Assembly (NCBI RefSeq): GCF_020149935.1
Contig: NZ_CP083757.1
Location: 2,939,501-3,003,500 of the forward strand
Direction of reading: 5' to 3'
From: Marinilongibacter aquaticus
Lineage (GTDB): Bacteria > Bacteroidota > Bacteroidia > Cytophagales > Spirosomataceae
DNA length: 64,000 bases
A model generated the notes under the pieces. It saw only the letters and a program-made list of their open reading frames with translations, ran no database searches and had not been told where the DNA came from. This document shows, piece by piece, positions 26,501 to 34,089 of this stretch (its first letter is position 1; each line of letters starts with the position of its first letter). The translations under genes were made by a program, and so were the position numbers.

Positions 26501-26569
26501 CGAGACCTGCTGTGCATAGCCCGAAATAGCCGCAATGGCCAAGACCATAGTGAATAAAAACTGTTTCAT
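23543..26569 (-). CDS. SusC/RagA-family TonB-linked outer-membrane transporter
   Basis: The ATG at 26569 starts a signal peptide (MKQFLFTMVLAIAAISGYAQ), giving 1008 residues; an upstream in-frame ATG has no signal. After the signal comes a carboxypeptidase-regulatory-like domain (VSGSVTDTNGLSLPGVSV), then the plug with LDEVVVTAFG, DPGASSVIMIRG and LKGPAAAALYG, then a long TonB-dependent barrel ending in YDLGLKVTF. This is the SusC pattern, importing oligomers captured by the SusD protein encoded downstream. The pair is transcribed together from a promoter region of ~200 bp. Confidence 0.94.
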   Translation of the reverse strand: MKQFLFTMVLAIAAISGYAQQVSGSVTDTNGLSLPGVSVTVEGSTTGTTTDVDGKYVIKAKPGDVLSYSFIGMLTEKITVGNSNTIDVELKNDEQQLDEVVVTAFGVNQKKKSLGYSIQSIGKDEITAGNQNNLVNTLQGKIAGVSVTNSGGDPGASSVIMIRGGTSLTGSNQPLMVVDGIPIDNSTDNSLTTASTNRGSDLNPQDIESISVLKGPAAAALYGIRAASGAVVITTKKGSTGKARVSYNGMVSTNSVLGTPEIQNAYGQGTNVLDQNNELTGYITESPVSWGPQASGKTYNHIKDFYQPATSYTNNVSVAGGNENSRSYFSLGNVTNNGVIPTTKYDKTTFRLTNNTKLSNKLNVGATANYIKTNIKSTRQGNATGGSYMSLLSYPIDVDIHDYLNADGSQKLFYPDQQFDNPYWSNEKNPSTNELNRFMGILNIDYNLFKGFNIAYKFGVDVYDQHNNSLTSEGSLVESRKNGYLSQYERLHKNYTSNLILTYDRDLGSDFNLNLLGGQTVTSTNMKTDYLSGQGFLAPGIHNISNIPRENQTITETISRRRGVAVFGEAKLAYKNALFLNVTGRNDWSSTLPAAKRSFFYPSVGLSAVLSDLLHMNTSGALNYLKVRATYAQVGKDAQIGQLESYLSTNINGLASNGYTWNGVDVGNPSLEPEFTNSYEIGAEAKFLDGHLSADLTFYQTISDNQILTDIRVPPTTGTFYATLNGGSIRNRGVEALVNIQPLHKGSPLQWDITLNFARNESKVLDLPGGIKEVYLSDSWTFMNSAAGAGILDGSLFALRGKRPVRNDNGQVIINSNGYPTLTDQTFEDVDRQATFTLGITNNMRYKNFGLSFLFDIVYGNNVYNATKSAMAYYGVGKVTADRGTTTVLEGVTADGSPNTVAVEKNQYYYQNYYSLLADNFVEDGSYGRMRYINLSYNFKPELLKKAHISNLQLYLVARNLFTVTKYSGVDPEINSFGGGVSGAGSVGVDNLTTPNVKGYDLGLKVTF

Positions 26570-26669
26570 ACGGCAATAAGATTGTAAAAATTGAAAAATA
26601 GTCTGTTCGATTATGACCAAGGCTTAGGCGGGGAAACGTCTATATTCTGCTCATAATAGATAAGGATTG

Positions 26670-26700
26670 CAAGTATATACGTTTATTGGATAATGAGCAA
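26670..26700 (-). promoter_or_regulatory. Possible promoter of the susCD pair
   Basis: On the minus strand TATACTTG (26677-26670) differs at one base from TAnnTTTG, with TTG (26700-26698) 20 bp upstream. It lies ~100 bp before the susC ATG, leaving a long leader. No matching anti-sigma/ECF pair is nearby. Confidence 0.35.
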
Positions 26701-26777
26701 TTATTCTTCATTTTTTAATTAATGCAGAATATTTTTATATCGTTTGTGCAATTTTTACGAACATTAATCCATGATGG

Positions 26778-27500
26778 TTAGAATGTCTGCATTTCTATAT
26801 GTTCAGAAGGAATACAGGGCATGGCGTGCAGGCGGAGGTAGAGCTGGGTGAGTACCAAGACATCTTTGGCACAGTATTCGGCTATTTTTTGGAGATTCTT
26901 TTCCGCATGAAAAACATGGCTTACAGCCGAGCCGTCGATATCGGATTTGCTACTCGGAATATCAAAAATAGCGGCGAGGAGGTCTAAAGACGTATAACTC
27001 TTGTAATCGCCAAATTTCCACATCTCCATGGTGTCGATGTGCTGAATTTGCCAAGGCTTTTTTCCAGAGAGATTCAATACGGGCGGTAAAGCGAGGCCAT
27101 TGATGAGCAGGCGTCGGCAGAGGTAAGGGAAATCGAACTCTTTGCCATTGTGGGCACAGAGTAAAAGGCGGTCTTTGGCTTTGTGGGCGGCTAAAATCTC
27201 CAAAAATTGGTTTAGAACATCCCTTTCGTGTGTTCCATGCAACGTTTTGATCCGTAGGTTGGGCACACCGTTTTTGGCGTAGATAAAGCCAAGGCCGATA
27301 CAAATGACTTGCCCGAATTCGGCATAAATGGCTGCCCGTTCTGTGTAAAGGGCTTCGGGCGACAATTCTTCTTCATTGCGAAGTTGCAGGGCTTTTTTCT
27401 GCCAAAGTGGTTTGAGGCGATCGGGTAATTGCTCGAAATCTGGCTTTTGAGCGGCGGTTTCGATGTCGATGAAGAGCATGTCGTAAAGTTGCGAATCCAT
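26778..27500 (-). CDS. DEDDy-type 3'-5' exonuclease (PolB-exonuclease-like)
   Basis: Start placed at the ATG at 27500 (MDSQLYDMLFIDIETAAQ), which leads directly into the first catalytic motif; 240 residues. Exo I is FIDIET, Exo II is in CAHNGKEFDFPYL, and Exo III is YCAKD (YxxxD), giving the DEDDy set. This matches the predicted PolB-exonuclease-like domain family (PF10108) of stand-alone exonucleases. It should degrade DNA or RNA 3' ends in the cytoplasm; the biological process is unknown. It lies about 95 bp downstream of ypdA on the same strand. Confidence 0.82.
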   Translation of the reverse strand: MDSQLYDMLFIDIETAAQKPDFEQLPDRLKPLWQKKALQLRNEEELSPEALYTERAAIYAEFGQVICIGLGFIYAKNGVPNLRIKTLHGTHERDVLNQFLEILAAHKAKDRLLLCAHNGKEFDFPYLCRRLLINGLALPPVLNLSGKKPWQIQHIDTMEMWKFGDYKSYTSLDLLAAIFDIPSSKSDIDGSAVSHVFHAEKNLQKIAEYCAKDVLVLTQLYLRLHAMPCIPSEHIEMQTF

Positions 27501-27595
27501 AAGGGTGGGTTTAATTTGATGCCGATGGCCACGAAAAGCCACCGCTATCAAAGATAAGCTTTTTGAAATGGAGTGCTAAGCCGTTTCGGCCTTCA

Positions 27596-28558
27596 TTATT
27601 TTTCCAAGATCGATTGCACGATTTGTTGAGCATGCACCCTCGAATTCTCGATGAAAAGGCTGTGCGTGTTCATCCCCCCGCAGACTACGCCCGCCAAATA
27701 CACATTGGGCAAGTTGGTTTCCATGCTTTCTTCGTCGTATCGGGGCTTCATTATTTCATCTTTCGACAGCTCTATACCCAAACTTTTTAAGAAAGGGAGG
27801 TTGGGCTGATAGCCTGTCATGGCAATTACCCAGTCATTTTCAATTTCTACCAAGCCCTCGGGCGTATTGATGCTCACGTGCTTTTCCGAGATTTTGGCCA
27901 CGGAAGAGTCGAAATACGCTTTGATCGACCCCTCTTTTATGCGGTTTTCTATATCTGGTTTTACCCAATATTTTACTCGCTTTCCAATTTCATTGCCACG
28001 AATTACCATCGTCACATCGGCACCTTTTCGCCAAGTTTCCATCGCTGCGTCAACGGCCGAGTTGTTTGCCCCTACAACCAAAACCTTCTGAAAAGCGTAG
28101 AAATTGGGGTCTTTGTAGTAGTGGGTCACTTTGGGCAAATCTTCGCCCGGCACGTGCATGCGGTTCGGGATATCGTAAAAGCCTGTGGCTAAAATGACAT
28201 GTTTGGCAAGATAAGACTCCTTGTTGCTCGTGACCGTGTAAAGGTCGCCATCGGCAGTGATGTGCCGCACTTCTTCGAACAGCTTGATGGGCAAATTCCA
28301 CTTACTGGCTACCCTGCGGTAGTATTCGAGGGCCTCGATTCGGGTAGGCTTGGAGTTGATCGACATAAAGGGGACATCGCCTATTTCGAGCCGGTCTGAA
28401 GTGCTGAAAAAGGTCATGTTCAGGGGATAGTTGTAAAGCGAGTTGACCAATGCCCCCTTTTCAAGAATAAGGTAGCTCAGCCCCGCTTTTTCTGCTTCAA
28501 TTCCGCAAGCAAGGCCTATTGGCCCTCCGCCCACAATAAGGATGTCGTAAGTCTTCAT
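27596..28558 (-). CDS. ypdA: YpdA-family NADPH-dependent bacillithiol disulfide reductase
   Basis: The ATG at 28558 (MKTYDILIVGGGPIGLACG) starts the FAD-binding fold and gives 320 residues, the usual YpdA length; the open frame extends 83 codons further upstream but that part is AT-rich and unlike the family. A second dinucleotide motif, VVGANNSAVDAAMETW, binds NADPH, and no CxxC redox pair of the thioredoxin-reductase kind is visible, as expected for YpdA. In Firmicutes YpdA recycles oxidised bacillithiol; finding it here suggests the organism makes that thiol, though no bsh genes are in the window. Divergent from rseP. Confidence 0.85.
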   Translation of the reverse strand: MKTYDILIVGGGPIGLACGIEAEKAGLSYLILEKGALVNSLYNYPLNMTFFSTSDRLEIGDVPFMSINSKPTRIEALEYYRRVASKWNLPIKLFEEVRHITADGDLYTVTSNKESYLAKHVILATGFYDIPNRMHVPGEDLPKVTHYYKDPNFYAFQKVLVVGANNSAVDAAMETWRKGADVTMVIRGNEIGKRVKYWVKPDIENRIKEGSIKAYFDSSVAKISEKHVSINTPEGLVEIENDWVIAMTGYQPNLPFLKSLGIELSKDEIMKPRYDEESMETNLPNVYLAGVVCGGMNTHSLFIENSRVHAQQIVQSILEK

Positions 28559-28807
28559 GTTTCGATCTAAGAAAATCTTTCTACATTCTTGAATGCATTC
28601 CGGCAAAAAATGGTTCTTTATCTGTTCGTAGAAATGCAAAATGAAAAGGCAGGCCATTTCCAAATGGCTTTGTTTTTGGAGAATGTATTGCTTAATCTCA
28701 AAAATTATATGGTTTTCTCTAGTATTAAAGCCATTTTTGCGACGTTTTAGAATCTGATAACAATTTTTAAAGAACTGGGCGAGAGCTTTTTCGGCCCGAT
28801 AGAACAT

Positions 28808-30154
28808 ATGGAAGTTTTAGTAATGGTAGGTCAGTTGCTTCTCGGACTGACAATTTTGGTTGGACTTCACGAATGGGGCCATTTCATCGCTGCTCGTATT
28901 TTCGGAATTCGCGTAAATAAGTTTTACATCTTCTTCGATTTCCTTTTCCCCTTGCCCAACGTACTGAACTTTGCCTTGTGGAAAAAGAAAAAGGGCGATA
29001 CCGAATACGGTTTGGGTTGGTTTCCAATGGGAGGTTACGTGGATATCGAAGGGATGATCGACGAAACCAAGGACAGTTCGAAATTGGCCGCAGAACCACA
29101 ACCGTACGAGTTCAGAGCGAAACCCGCTTGGCAAAGGCTGATTGTGATGCTTGGCGGAATTATCGTAAACATCGTGCTGGGTGTGCTGATCTTCTGGGCA
29201 CTGACTTTCAAAGCGGGCGAGAATTACATTTCGATGAAAGAAGTGAACAAGCTCGGAATTGTGGCTTATCCCGTGGCTCAGGAAATAGGTTTGAAAACCG
29301 GAGATAAAATTGTCAACGTATCGGGCAAGCCGATCGACCGTTTTGCCGATTTGAGAGGTTCGGATGTGATTTTGGGTGAAAATGTGTATTTCACTGTCGA
29401 CCGAAACGGTAAGACCTTGGAAATTCCTATTCCAAATGATTTGATTGAAAAAGTGAGCGATGAAGACAGCGAAGGCTTTATCGAACCGATAGAAACATTT
29501 TCTGTGGGCGAAGTGGTGCCCGATTTGCCGGCGGCCAAAGCAGGGATAGAGACCGAAGACCGTATTCTGGCTTTCAACGGAAAACCTGTACATTATTACC
29601 ACGAATACAAAGAAATGGCGGATGCCCACACAGGCGAAAAAGTGAATTTGACCGTATTGCGTGGAAGCGACACCTTGGCCATCAGTCCAACGCTTACAGA
29701 AGACGGGAAGCTGGGTTTTCAGGCCATGCCCGATATGAAAATGGAACACATTGATCTCGGCTTGGCTCAGTCTTTCGGCATTGGAGCCGGACGGGCCTTT
29801 AGTGTGATCTCAGACAATATCCGTGGTTTCAAGAAGATTTTCAGCGGACAAGTAGCGGCAGGAAAGGCCTTGGCCGGACCTGTGGGCATTGCCCGTAAAT
29901 TCTACGGTGGAGTGTGGTTGTGGACACGCTTTTTTATGATTACCGGAATGCTCTCAATGGCTTTGGCCTTTATCAATTTGCTGCCCATTCCTGCTCTTGA
30001 TGGTGGACACGCCGTTATTCTACTCTACGAAATGATTTCGGGCAGAAAGCCTTCAGAGAAGTTCATGGAACGTACACAGCAAATCGGTATGGTGATCTTG
30101 CTGAGCTTAATGGCTTGGGTGCTTTTCAACGACGCGGTACAGGCTCTGTTCTAA
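28808..30154 (+). CDS. rseP: RIP site-2 metalloprotease RseP
   Basis: A 448-residue intramembrane protease. The zinc motif HEWGH is in the first helix (His21, Glu22, His25), the third ligand region is NLLPIPALDGGH near residue 395, and two PDZ-like segments lie between (around residues 145-225 and 230-300). It cleaves membrane-bound anti-sigma factors or signal-peptide remnants within the bilayer. The family in Bacteroidota is typically ~440 residues, so length is normal. The DUF6702 gene begins 3 bp after its stop codon. Confidence 0.93.
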   Translation: MEVLVMVGQLLLGLTILVGLHEWGHFIAARIFGIRVNKFYIFFDFLFPLPNVLNFALWKKKKGDTEYGLGWFPMGGYVDIEGMIDETKDSSKLAAEPQPYEFRAKPAWQRLIVMLGGIIVNIVLGVLIFWALTFKAGENYISMKEVNKLGIVAYPVAQEIGLKTGDKIVNVSGKPIDRFADLRGSDVILGENVYFTVDRNGKTLEIPIPNDLIEKVSDEDSEGFIEPIETFSVGEVVPDLPAAKAGIETEDRILAFNGKPVHYYHEYKEMADAHTGEKVNLTVLRGSDTLAISPTLTEDGKLGFQAMPDMKMEHIDLGLAQSFGIGAGRAFSVISDNIRGFKKIFSGQVAAGKALAGPVGIARKFYGGVWLWTRFFMITGMLSMALAFINLLPIPALDGGHAVILLYEMISGRKPSEKFMERTQQIGMVILLSLMAWVLFNDAVQALF

Positions 30155-30157
30155 GAC

Positions 30158-30685
30158 ATGAAAAGGGTTCTCCTGATATATGGTCTTTGCTCGATTTTCG
30201 CTTTCAAAGGATTTGGTATGGAAAGGGGAGAATATGCGGAGGTTCGCGATCAAAGGCATGATTTTCATACCTCGTTGACAGAAATCAGAATGAATGCCCA
30301 AACAGGTTCACTGGAGGTAACCATACGTGTTTTTTCGGATGATTTTCAAAGGGCTTTGGAGAATGCCTACCCCGAAGAGGAAATTGATTTGAACAATGCC
30401 GGATTGGAGAGTTTGGTGGAGCGGTATATCAAGAAAAAGTTTGCCTTTGTCAAAGAGAAGGAAGTGATCTTCGGCAAGTATTTGGGCAAAGAGGTAGAAA
30501 GCGACGTGAGCTGGCTGTATATCGAGTTGAAATCGCCCGAACGCCTGAAAGGCTATTCTTTATTGAACACGCTGTTTTTGGAGCTCTTCGACGATCAGAA
30601 TAATATCGTCAATATTATTTATCCCGATAAAAAGGAAACCCTTTTATTCAACAAGGTTTTGAAGACGCACCCCTACCCATTCTGA
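30158..30685 (+). CDS. DUF6702-family protein
   Basis: A 175-residue protein with a short hydrophobic N-terminus (MKRVLLIYGLCSIFAFKGFG) that may be a signal. The central HDFHTSLTEIRMN...SLEVTIRVFSDDFQ is the recognisable start of the DUF6702 fold, a beta-rich periplasmic domain common in Bacteroidota. Function unknown. It lies 3 bp after rseP, a recurrent arrangement that hints at a link to envelope maintenance. Confidence 0.75.
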   Translation: MKRVLLIYGLCSIFAFKGFGMERGEYAEVRDQRHDFHTSLTEIRMNAQTGSLEVTIRVFSDDFQRALENAYPEEEIDLNNAGLESLVERYIKKKFAFVKEKEVIFGKYLGKEVESDVSWLYIELKSPERLKGYSLLNTLFLELFDDQNNIVNIIYPDKKETLLFNKVLKTHPYPF

Positions 30686-30736
30686 AGGCAACTTGCAAAG
30701 CCTAAAAGCATTAGGCTAAATAATTTGTGCAATAAG

Positions 30737-30768
30737 ATTGCCTGCTTCTTGCTTGTGACTTAATTTTG
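30737..30768 (+). promoter_or_regulatory. Promoter of the MarR-family regulator gene
   Basis: ATTG (30737-30740) and TAATTTTG (30761-30768) fit the -33/-7 pair with a 20-bp spacer. The ATG at 30794 follows 25 bp after the -7 box. Confidence 0.6.
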
Positions 30769-30793
30769 GCGATTAACCGTGAACAAGAAGGGG

Positions 30794-31288
30794 ATGAAAA
30801 AGGAAGAAACAATAGATTTTCATATTAAGTGGACCTGGCATGCCATTTCGCGGATGTACAATGTCTATGCCGGGCAAAACGATATGACCATGTCTATTGG
30901 TTATGTACTTCTGAACATCGATTTGGAACACGGTACACCGGCCACCAAGATAGGGCCGTCGATTGGGATGGAACCCAGAAGCTTGACTCGCATGCTGAAA
31001 TCGTTGGAAGAAAGAGGGTGGATTTACCGTGAAACCGACGAAAAGGACAAGCGTTTCGTGAAAGTGTTCCTTACCGATTTGGGTAAAAGAAAAAGAACAT
31101 TTGCCCGCGACGGAGTGATTTCGTTCAACAAAGTGTTGCAAGAAGCAATTCCGAAAGACAAACTGGATGTGTTTTTTGAAGTGATTGACCAGATCAAGGA
31201 TTTGGTGGATGAGCAAACGAATGATACCAAAGCGGGTTTGGCCGAATTGAACAATTTGAACGGAAGAGATGACAAAAAGGAAAATTAA
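30794..31288 (+). CDS. MarR-family transcriptional regulator
   Basis: I start at the ATG at 30794 (164 residues); a GTG 15 bp upstream is also possible. The winged-helix core is clear: helix-turn-helix around TPATKIGPSIGMEPRSLTRMLKSL and the wing ERGWIYRETDEKDKRFVKVFLTDLG, whose D-K-R matches the MarR wing signature. The last ~25 residues are polar. It has a good promoter of its own and its end overlaps the start of the small barrel gene by 20 bp, so the regulator and barrel are coupled. Ligand unknown. Confidence 0.9.
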   Translation: MKKEETIDFHIKWTWHAISRMYNVYAGQNDMTMSIGYVLLNIDLEHGTPATKIGPSIGMEPRSLTRMLKSLEERGWIYRETDEKDKRFVKVFLTDLGKRKRTFARDGVISFNKVLQEAIPKDKLDVFFEVIDQIKDLVDEQTNDTKAGLAELNNLNGRDDKKEN

Positions 31289-31760
31289 GCTGAGAATACA
31301 TTTTTTGTGTGCGGTGCTCCTTATTTCGGGAGCGAAATCTTTTGGCCAAAGTATAGGCTATTTTCCATTCAATTCGCTTTTGACGGTTTCTACAAATCCC
31401 GAGCAAGTGCTTTGGGCCGATTTCCGTTTCCAAACGAACTCTTACTTCACCTCGCTGAGCACGGAAGTGGCACCGATTTTCAACTTGAACAAGAACAATA
31501 AAGGGCGTTTTTACCTCGGTCCAGGATTTACTTTCAATCCATTTGGCTTTATCGAGGATGCCGACGTAAATCTTTTCGAAGGCTACTCGCTGAATTTTGG
31601 TGTGCGGTCTGCACCACTCGAAAAACTACCTCAGCTTCAATTTGCTTTTGAAGTAAGCCCTTTTGCGGCTCAATCTTTCGACTACGGCATTTTCCGTACC
31701 CGAATGGGCGTGGCTTACAACTTCTCCCGGCACCGAAAAATGAAACGCCAACCGCATTGA
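31269..31760 (+). CDS. Small beta-barrel envelope protein, function unknown
   Basis: A 163-residue protein with a signal-like start (IHFLCAVLLISGAKSFGQ) and amphipathic beta strands (RFYLGPGFTFNPFGFI, LNFGVRSAPL) ending ...GVAYNFSRH. It begins inside the end of the MarR gene. Its last ~37 codons, from base 31649, lie within the direct repeat that occurs again at 34090, where that piece survives as an orphan fragment. The complete gene is this copy. Confidence 0.72.
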   Translation: MTKRKIKLRIHFLCAVLLISGAKSFGQSIGYFPFNSLLTVSTNPEQVLWADFRFQTNSYFTSLSTEVAPIFNLNKNNKGRFYLGPGFTFNPFGFIEDADVNLFEGYSLNFGVRSAPLEKLPQLQFAFEVSPFAAQSFDYGIFRTRMGVAYNFSRHRKMKRQPH

Positions 31761-31873
31761 GGCATGCACTGAAAGCGTCGCCGAATTGGTTTATGTGGAA
31801 AGAACTTTGCAATAAAAAGGAACAAAGTGGCTATTTTTTTGTGGGAAGAATTTTGAACCCTTTCAACATAAAA

Positions 31874-31903
31874 GTGCTCTGGCTTTTGCAAAAGCCAGAG
31901 CAC
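31874..31903 (-). terminator. Hairpin between barrel gene and truncated ctpA (left copy)
   Basis: A perfect 14-bp stem (31874-31887 with 31890-31903) followed on the minus strand by only four T. It probably acts on both convergent transcripts; the identical element recurs at 34314-34343. Confidence 0.6.
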
Positions 31904-31926
31904 ACTATAAGCGACAAAATGGGATC

Positions 31927-32540
31927 TTATTTTCCCTCCAGTTTTTCGGCTTTCCCAAAGCTCTTCAAAGCTACTTTTATGGCTTCGTCGTCGGTATTCA
32001 CTACTTTGTAGAACGAGTTGCTGAGTCCGTTTTCATCTTTCCAAACGGCCCGGGCAATCAAGGCCTTCACCTGATTCTGAATGAAGGGCTTCGATTTGGC
32101 AAAACCTTTTGGGTCGTGTTTTACGCCCACTTTGTTGGCCTCTTTGACGATCTCGTTGCACATGGCCTCGGAAATCTCAAAGTTTCTTACAAAAGAGTCG
32201 ACGCTCTGTTTTTTCAGTTCGGCTTCGTGGACATTGGCGTAATGCAAAGCATATTCGCGGATCACGTTTTTGTTGTAAAGTTCGAAAAGGTAGGTGCTGA
32301 CGTGAGAAGTATCTCTGGGCACGAAAACATCGGGAGTGATCCCGCCGCCGCCGTACACGGTGCGGCCGCCCATGGTTTTGAAGGCCTTTCCTTGTTCGGC
32401 ATGAATGCTGTCCGCACTGAAGAATTCACCGTGCTCGCCGCGTTCGTAGAGTTCGTTGTAATAATCCTCAAGGTCGCCGTTCACATAGGGCTTTTGTATG
32501 CTTCGGCCACTTGGAATATAATATCTGGATCTGGCGATGG
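31927..32540 (-). pseudogene. Truncated ctpA copy (C-terminal fragment)
   Basis: This is the 3' part of the S41 peptidase gene, about 200 codons, lacking the signal/anchor, PDZ and the catalytic Ser/Lys. It breaks off where the repeat ends, at the sequence encoding IARYYIPSG, and a six-base duplication there changes it to IARSRYYIP. A chance ATG at 32544 keeps the frame open, but the fragment cannot be an active protease. It differs from the intact copy at about three residues (for example Asn for Ser after AMC). Remnant of the duplication described for the repeats. Confidence 0.88.
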
Positions 32541-32855
32541 CCAACAGGCGGACTTAGAATTGGATAACGCATCCCCTCCGGTTACGATTTTCTGAATCCT
32601 TCCTCCATTGAGATCGAACCTCTAATGATACAATTGTATACATTTGGGCTAAGAGGAGTCCTAGTGAGATTAAAGTAGAATTACTTCAAAAACTATTAGA
32701 TTTGCAAATGCTATTTCTGGTGTATATTTCTTAGTCTTTCGAACAAGCAGGGGGGGCTTAGCAAGAAACTGTTAATCCAGAAAATTGACGAGAGAGGAGT
32801 ATTAAAGAGGGGATTTGAAGTATTTAATTCTAAGTAAATCAATTGAAATCAAAAG
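32541..32855. other. Non-coding start of the insert, AT-rich, with a short orphan coding tail
   Basis: 315 bp with no complete gene. The frame ending in TAA at 32835-32837 is open only from the stop at 32697 and would encode a ~45-residue tail (ending ERGVLKRGFEVFNSK), possibly the broken end of a lost gene; I do not recognise it. A run of seven G lies at 32750-32756. Composition is clearly more AT-rich than the chromosome on either side. Confidence 0.5.
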
Positions 32856-33437
32856 ATGCCCACACACTTTAAAATCAGAACCTTAAACTATGTCGGAATA
32901 GGGGATCAGCTTGGGACTCAATTTTCTAGGTTGTATTTATTGGGAGAGGAACTAAATCTTTTGTTCGAGCCCTCTCCTATGCAATTTCCGAGGAGCTATA
33001 CCCCAAGATTGGAGATTGTTGTTTTGAATATTAAGATTTTAATCTGTTTGAAGGTGCTAAAGCTTAGATTGCCCAAAGTGGTAGAAAAATCATTGCTTGC
33101 ATATATAGCTTATCTTAGTAAGGCCCTAATCTGGTTAATTAGAAAAACTTCTTCTAAAGAAAGGGTTCAAAGGTTTTTAGGCTTATATGGCTTTCATGAC
33201 AAAAGAAGCCATGAGAATGATAGTTTGATTTTTGTATCAAATTACCTCTCAATTTGTAATAATAAGAAAGAATTGTTACACTTAATTAAGATAAGTAAGC
33301 CTTGGGAAAGTTCTAAATGTATAACACTTTGTTGGGACGAGTTATGTTATAAATATGCTCATAAATTTGAAATGTTTTTTAATGGGGGGGGCAAATTAAA
33401 GGCAACGAGTTTTTACGGAGGTCATTCTATAATGTGA
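32856..33437 (+). CDS. Fucosyltransferase-like protein, N-terminal half (frame broken at poly-G)
   Basis: 193 codons in this frame. The N-terminus has GIGDQLGTQFSRLYLLGEEL, resembling the G-x-G-[ND]-Q start of GT11/GT-B fucosyltransferases, then a basic, hydrophobic middle region. At residue 177 the frame enters eight G (33384-33391); the 16 codons after it (ending TSFYGGHSIM) look like out-of-frame sequence. In the -1 frame the sequence stays open from the G run straight into the next coding piece, so with nine G the two halves would form one protein of about 390 residues. Codon use and base composition are strikingly AT-rich, unlike all neighbours, indicating transfer. Could be phase-variable, decayed, or a homopolymer sequencing error. 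Confidence 0.6.
   Translation: MPTHFKIRTLNYVGIGDQLGTQFSRLYLLGEELNLLFEPSPMQFPRSYTPRLEIVVLNIKILICLKVLKLRLPKVVEKSLLAYIAYLSKALIWLIRKTSSKERVQRFLGLYGFHDKRSHENDSLIFVSNYLSICNNKKELLHLIKISKPWESSKCITLCWDELCYKYAHKFEMFFNGGGKLKATSFYGGHSIM
33384..33391 (+). repeat. Poly-G tract (8 G) at the frame break of the glycosyltransferase
   Basis: Eight consecutive G in an AT-rich gene, exactly where the reading frame is lost. Eight G ends translation 45 bp later; nine (or six) would continue into the HIRRGDN half. This is the layout of slipped-strand contingency genes. Confidence 0.85.
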
Positions 33438-34036
33438 ACAATTTTCCCCCTACGGGGAAAAAAACTTGCGTAATTCATATTAGAAGGGGCGATAATGTTG
33501 AATTCCTAATATCATCTGGTAAAAGACTGATTCTGCACGGCAATAATATGCAGCTGGCCCTTAATGATAACAGTTCTAATGTTGAGGGAGACTCAAACCG
33601 AAGTATGGTTCCGATTGACAAGTATCTAGCTTTTCTAAGGCTTTTAAAGGATAATAATATTGATAATCGGTTTGACATTGTAGTGATAACTGATGGTTTT
33701 CTTAGAAGCAAGTCTTTATTAATTGATTTTTTGGCTGAGAATGAAGAACTGACTAATATAGAAAGAGGAAATATAATACGGTTATTGGAAACCGATCTTG
33801 AAAGACAGTTAATCCAGGACCATTTCAATTCTTTCCCGATACGATATATTTTGGGGGAAAGTTACAAAAACCTGAAAAGGAGTATTTCGGAGTTGGCTTT
33901 GGCAAATGTTTTGATCTTTGGAAATGGCGGGTTCGCTTTTTTTATACATGGAATGTACTCACATGACTTAACAAGCTCTCATGTATATCATGTTAGTGAG
34001 TTTGAGAAATTTAAGGATGAATTGTTAATCATATAG
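33434..34036 (+). CDS. Fucosyltransferase-like protein, C-terminal half
   Basis: 200 codons from a GTG that overlaps the previous stop by three bases. It holds the sugar-nucleotide motif VIHIRRGDN, matching the HxRRGD[YN] signature of alpha-1,2-fucosyltransferases (GT11) and related enzymes, followed by PIDKYLAFLRLL, VVITDGF and a late FGNGGFAFF segment in the position of the family's S/G-x-F-[SA] motif. On its own it lacks the N-terminal half of a GT-B fold and should be inactive; upstream in the same frame the sequence is open back through LRRSFYNVNNFPP to the poly-G tract, so it is best read as the second half of one gene. The GTG start has no convincing context and may simply be an internal codon. 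Confidence 0.6.
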   Translation: MNNFPPTGKKTCVIHIRRGDNVEFLISSGKRLILHGNNMQLALNDNSSNVEGDSNRSMVPIDKYLAFLRLLKDNNIDNRFDIVVITDGFLRSKSLLIDFLAENEELTNIERGNIIRLLETDLERQLIQDHFNSFPIRYILGESYKNLKRSISELALANVLIFGNGGFAFFIHGMYSHDLTSSHVYHVSEFEKFKDELLII

Positions 34037-34089
34037 TTTTTCTATAAAATGCTCTTTATGTCCTTAAAATAGAGTTATCCATTAGCAAA

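Larger units (their letters stand above)
31649..32540. repeat. Direct repeat, left copy (about 0.89 kb)
   Basis: This 892-bp stretch is nearly identical to 34090-34974. By eye I count ten substitutions, one single-base indel (five A versus four at ~31813) and a six-base extra ATCTGG at the right end. It spans the end of the barrel gene, the intergenic hairpin and the 3' two-fifths of ctpA. The two copies flank a 1,549-bp insert. Confidence 0.93.

Noticed and set aside
28817-29749. 310-codon open frame opposite rseP
   Set aside because: Antisense shadow; the plus strand carries HEWGH, PDZ and LDGGH motifs.
32541-34089. The AT-rich insert as an insertion sequence or transposon
   Set aside because: No transposase, no terminal inverted repeats and no short target duplication are visible; the flanking repeats are 0.89 kb of host sequence.
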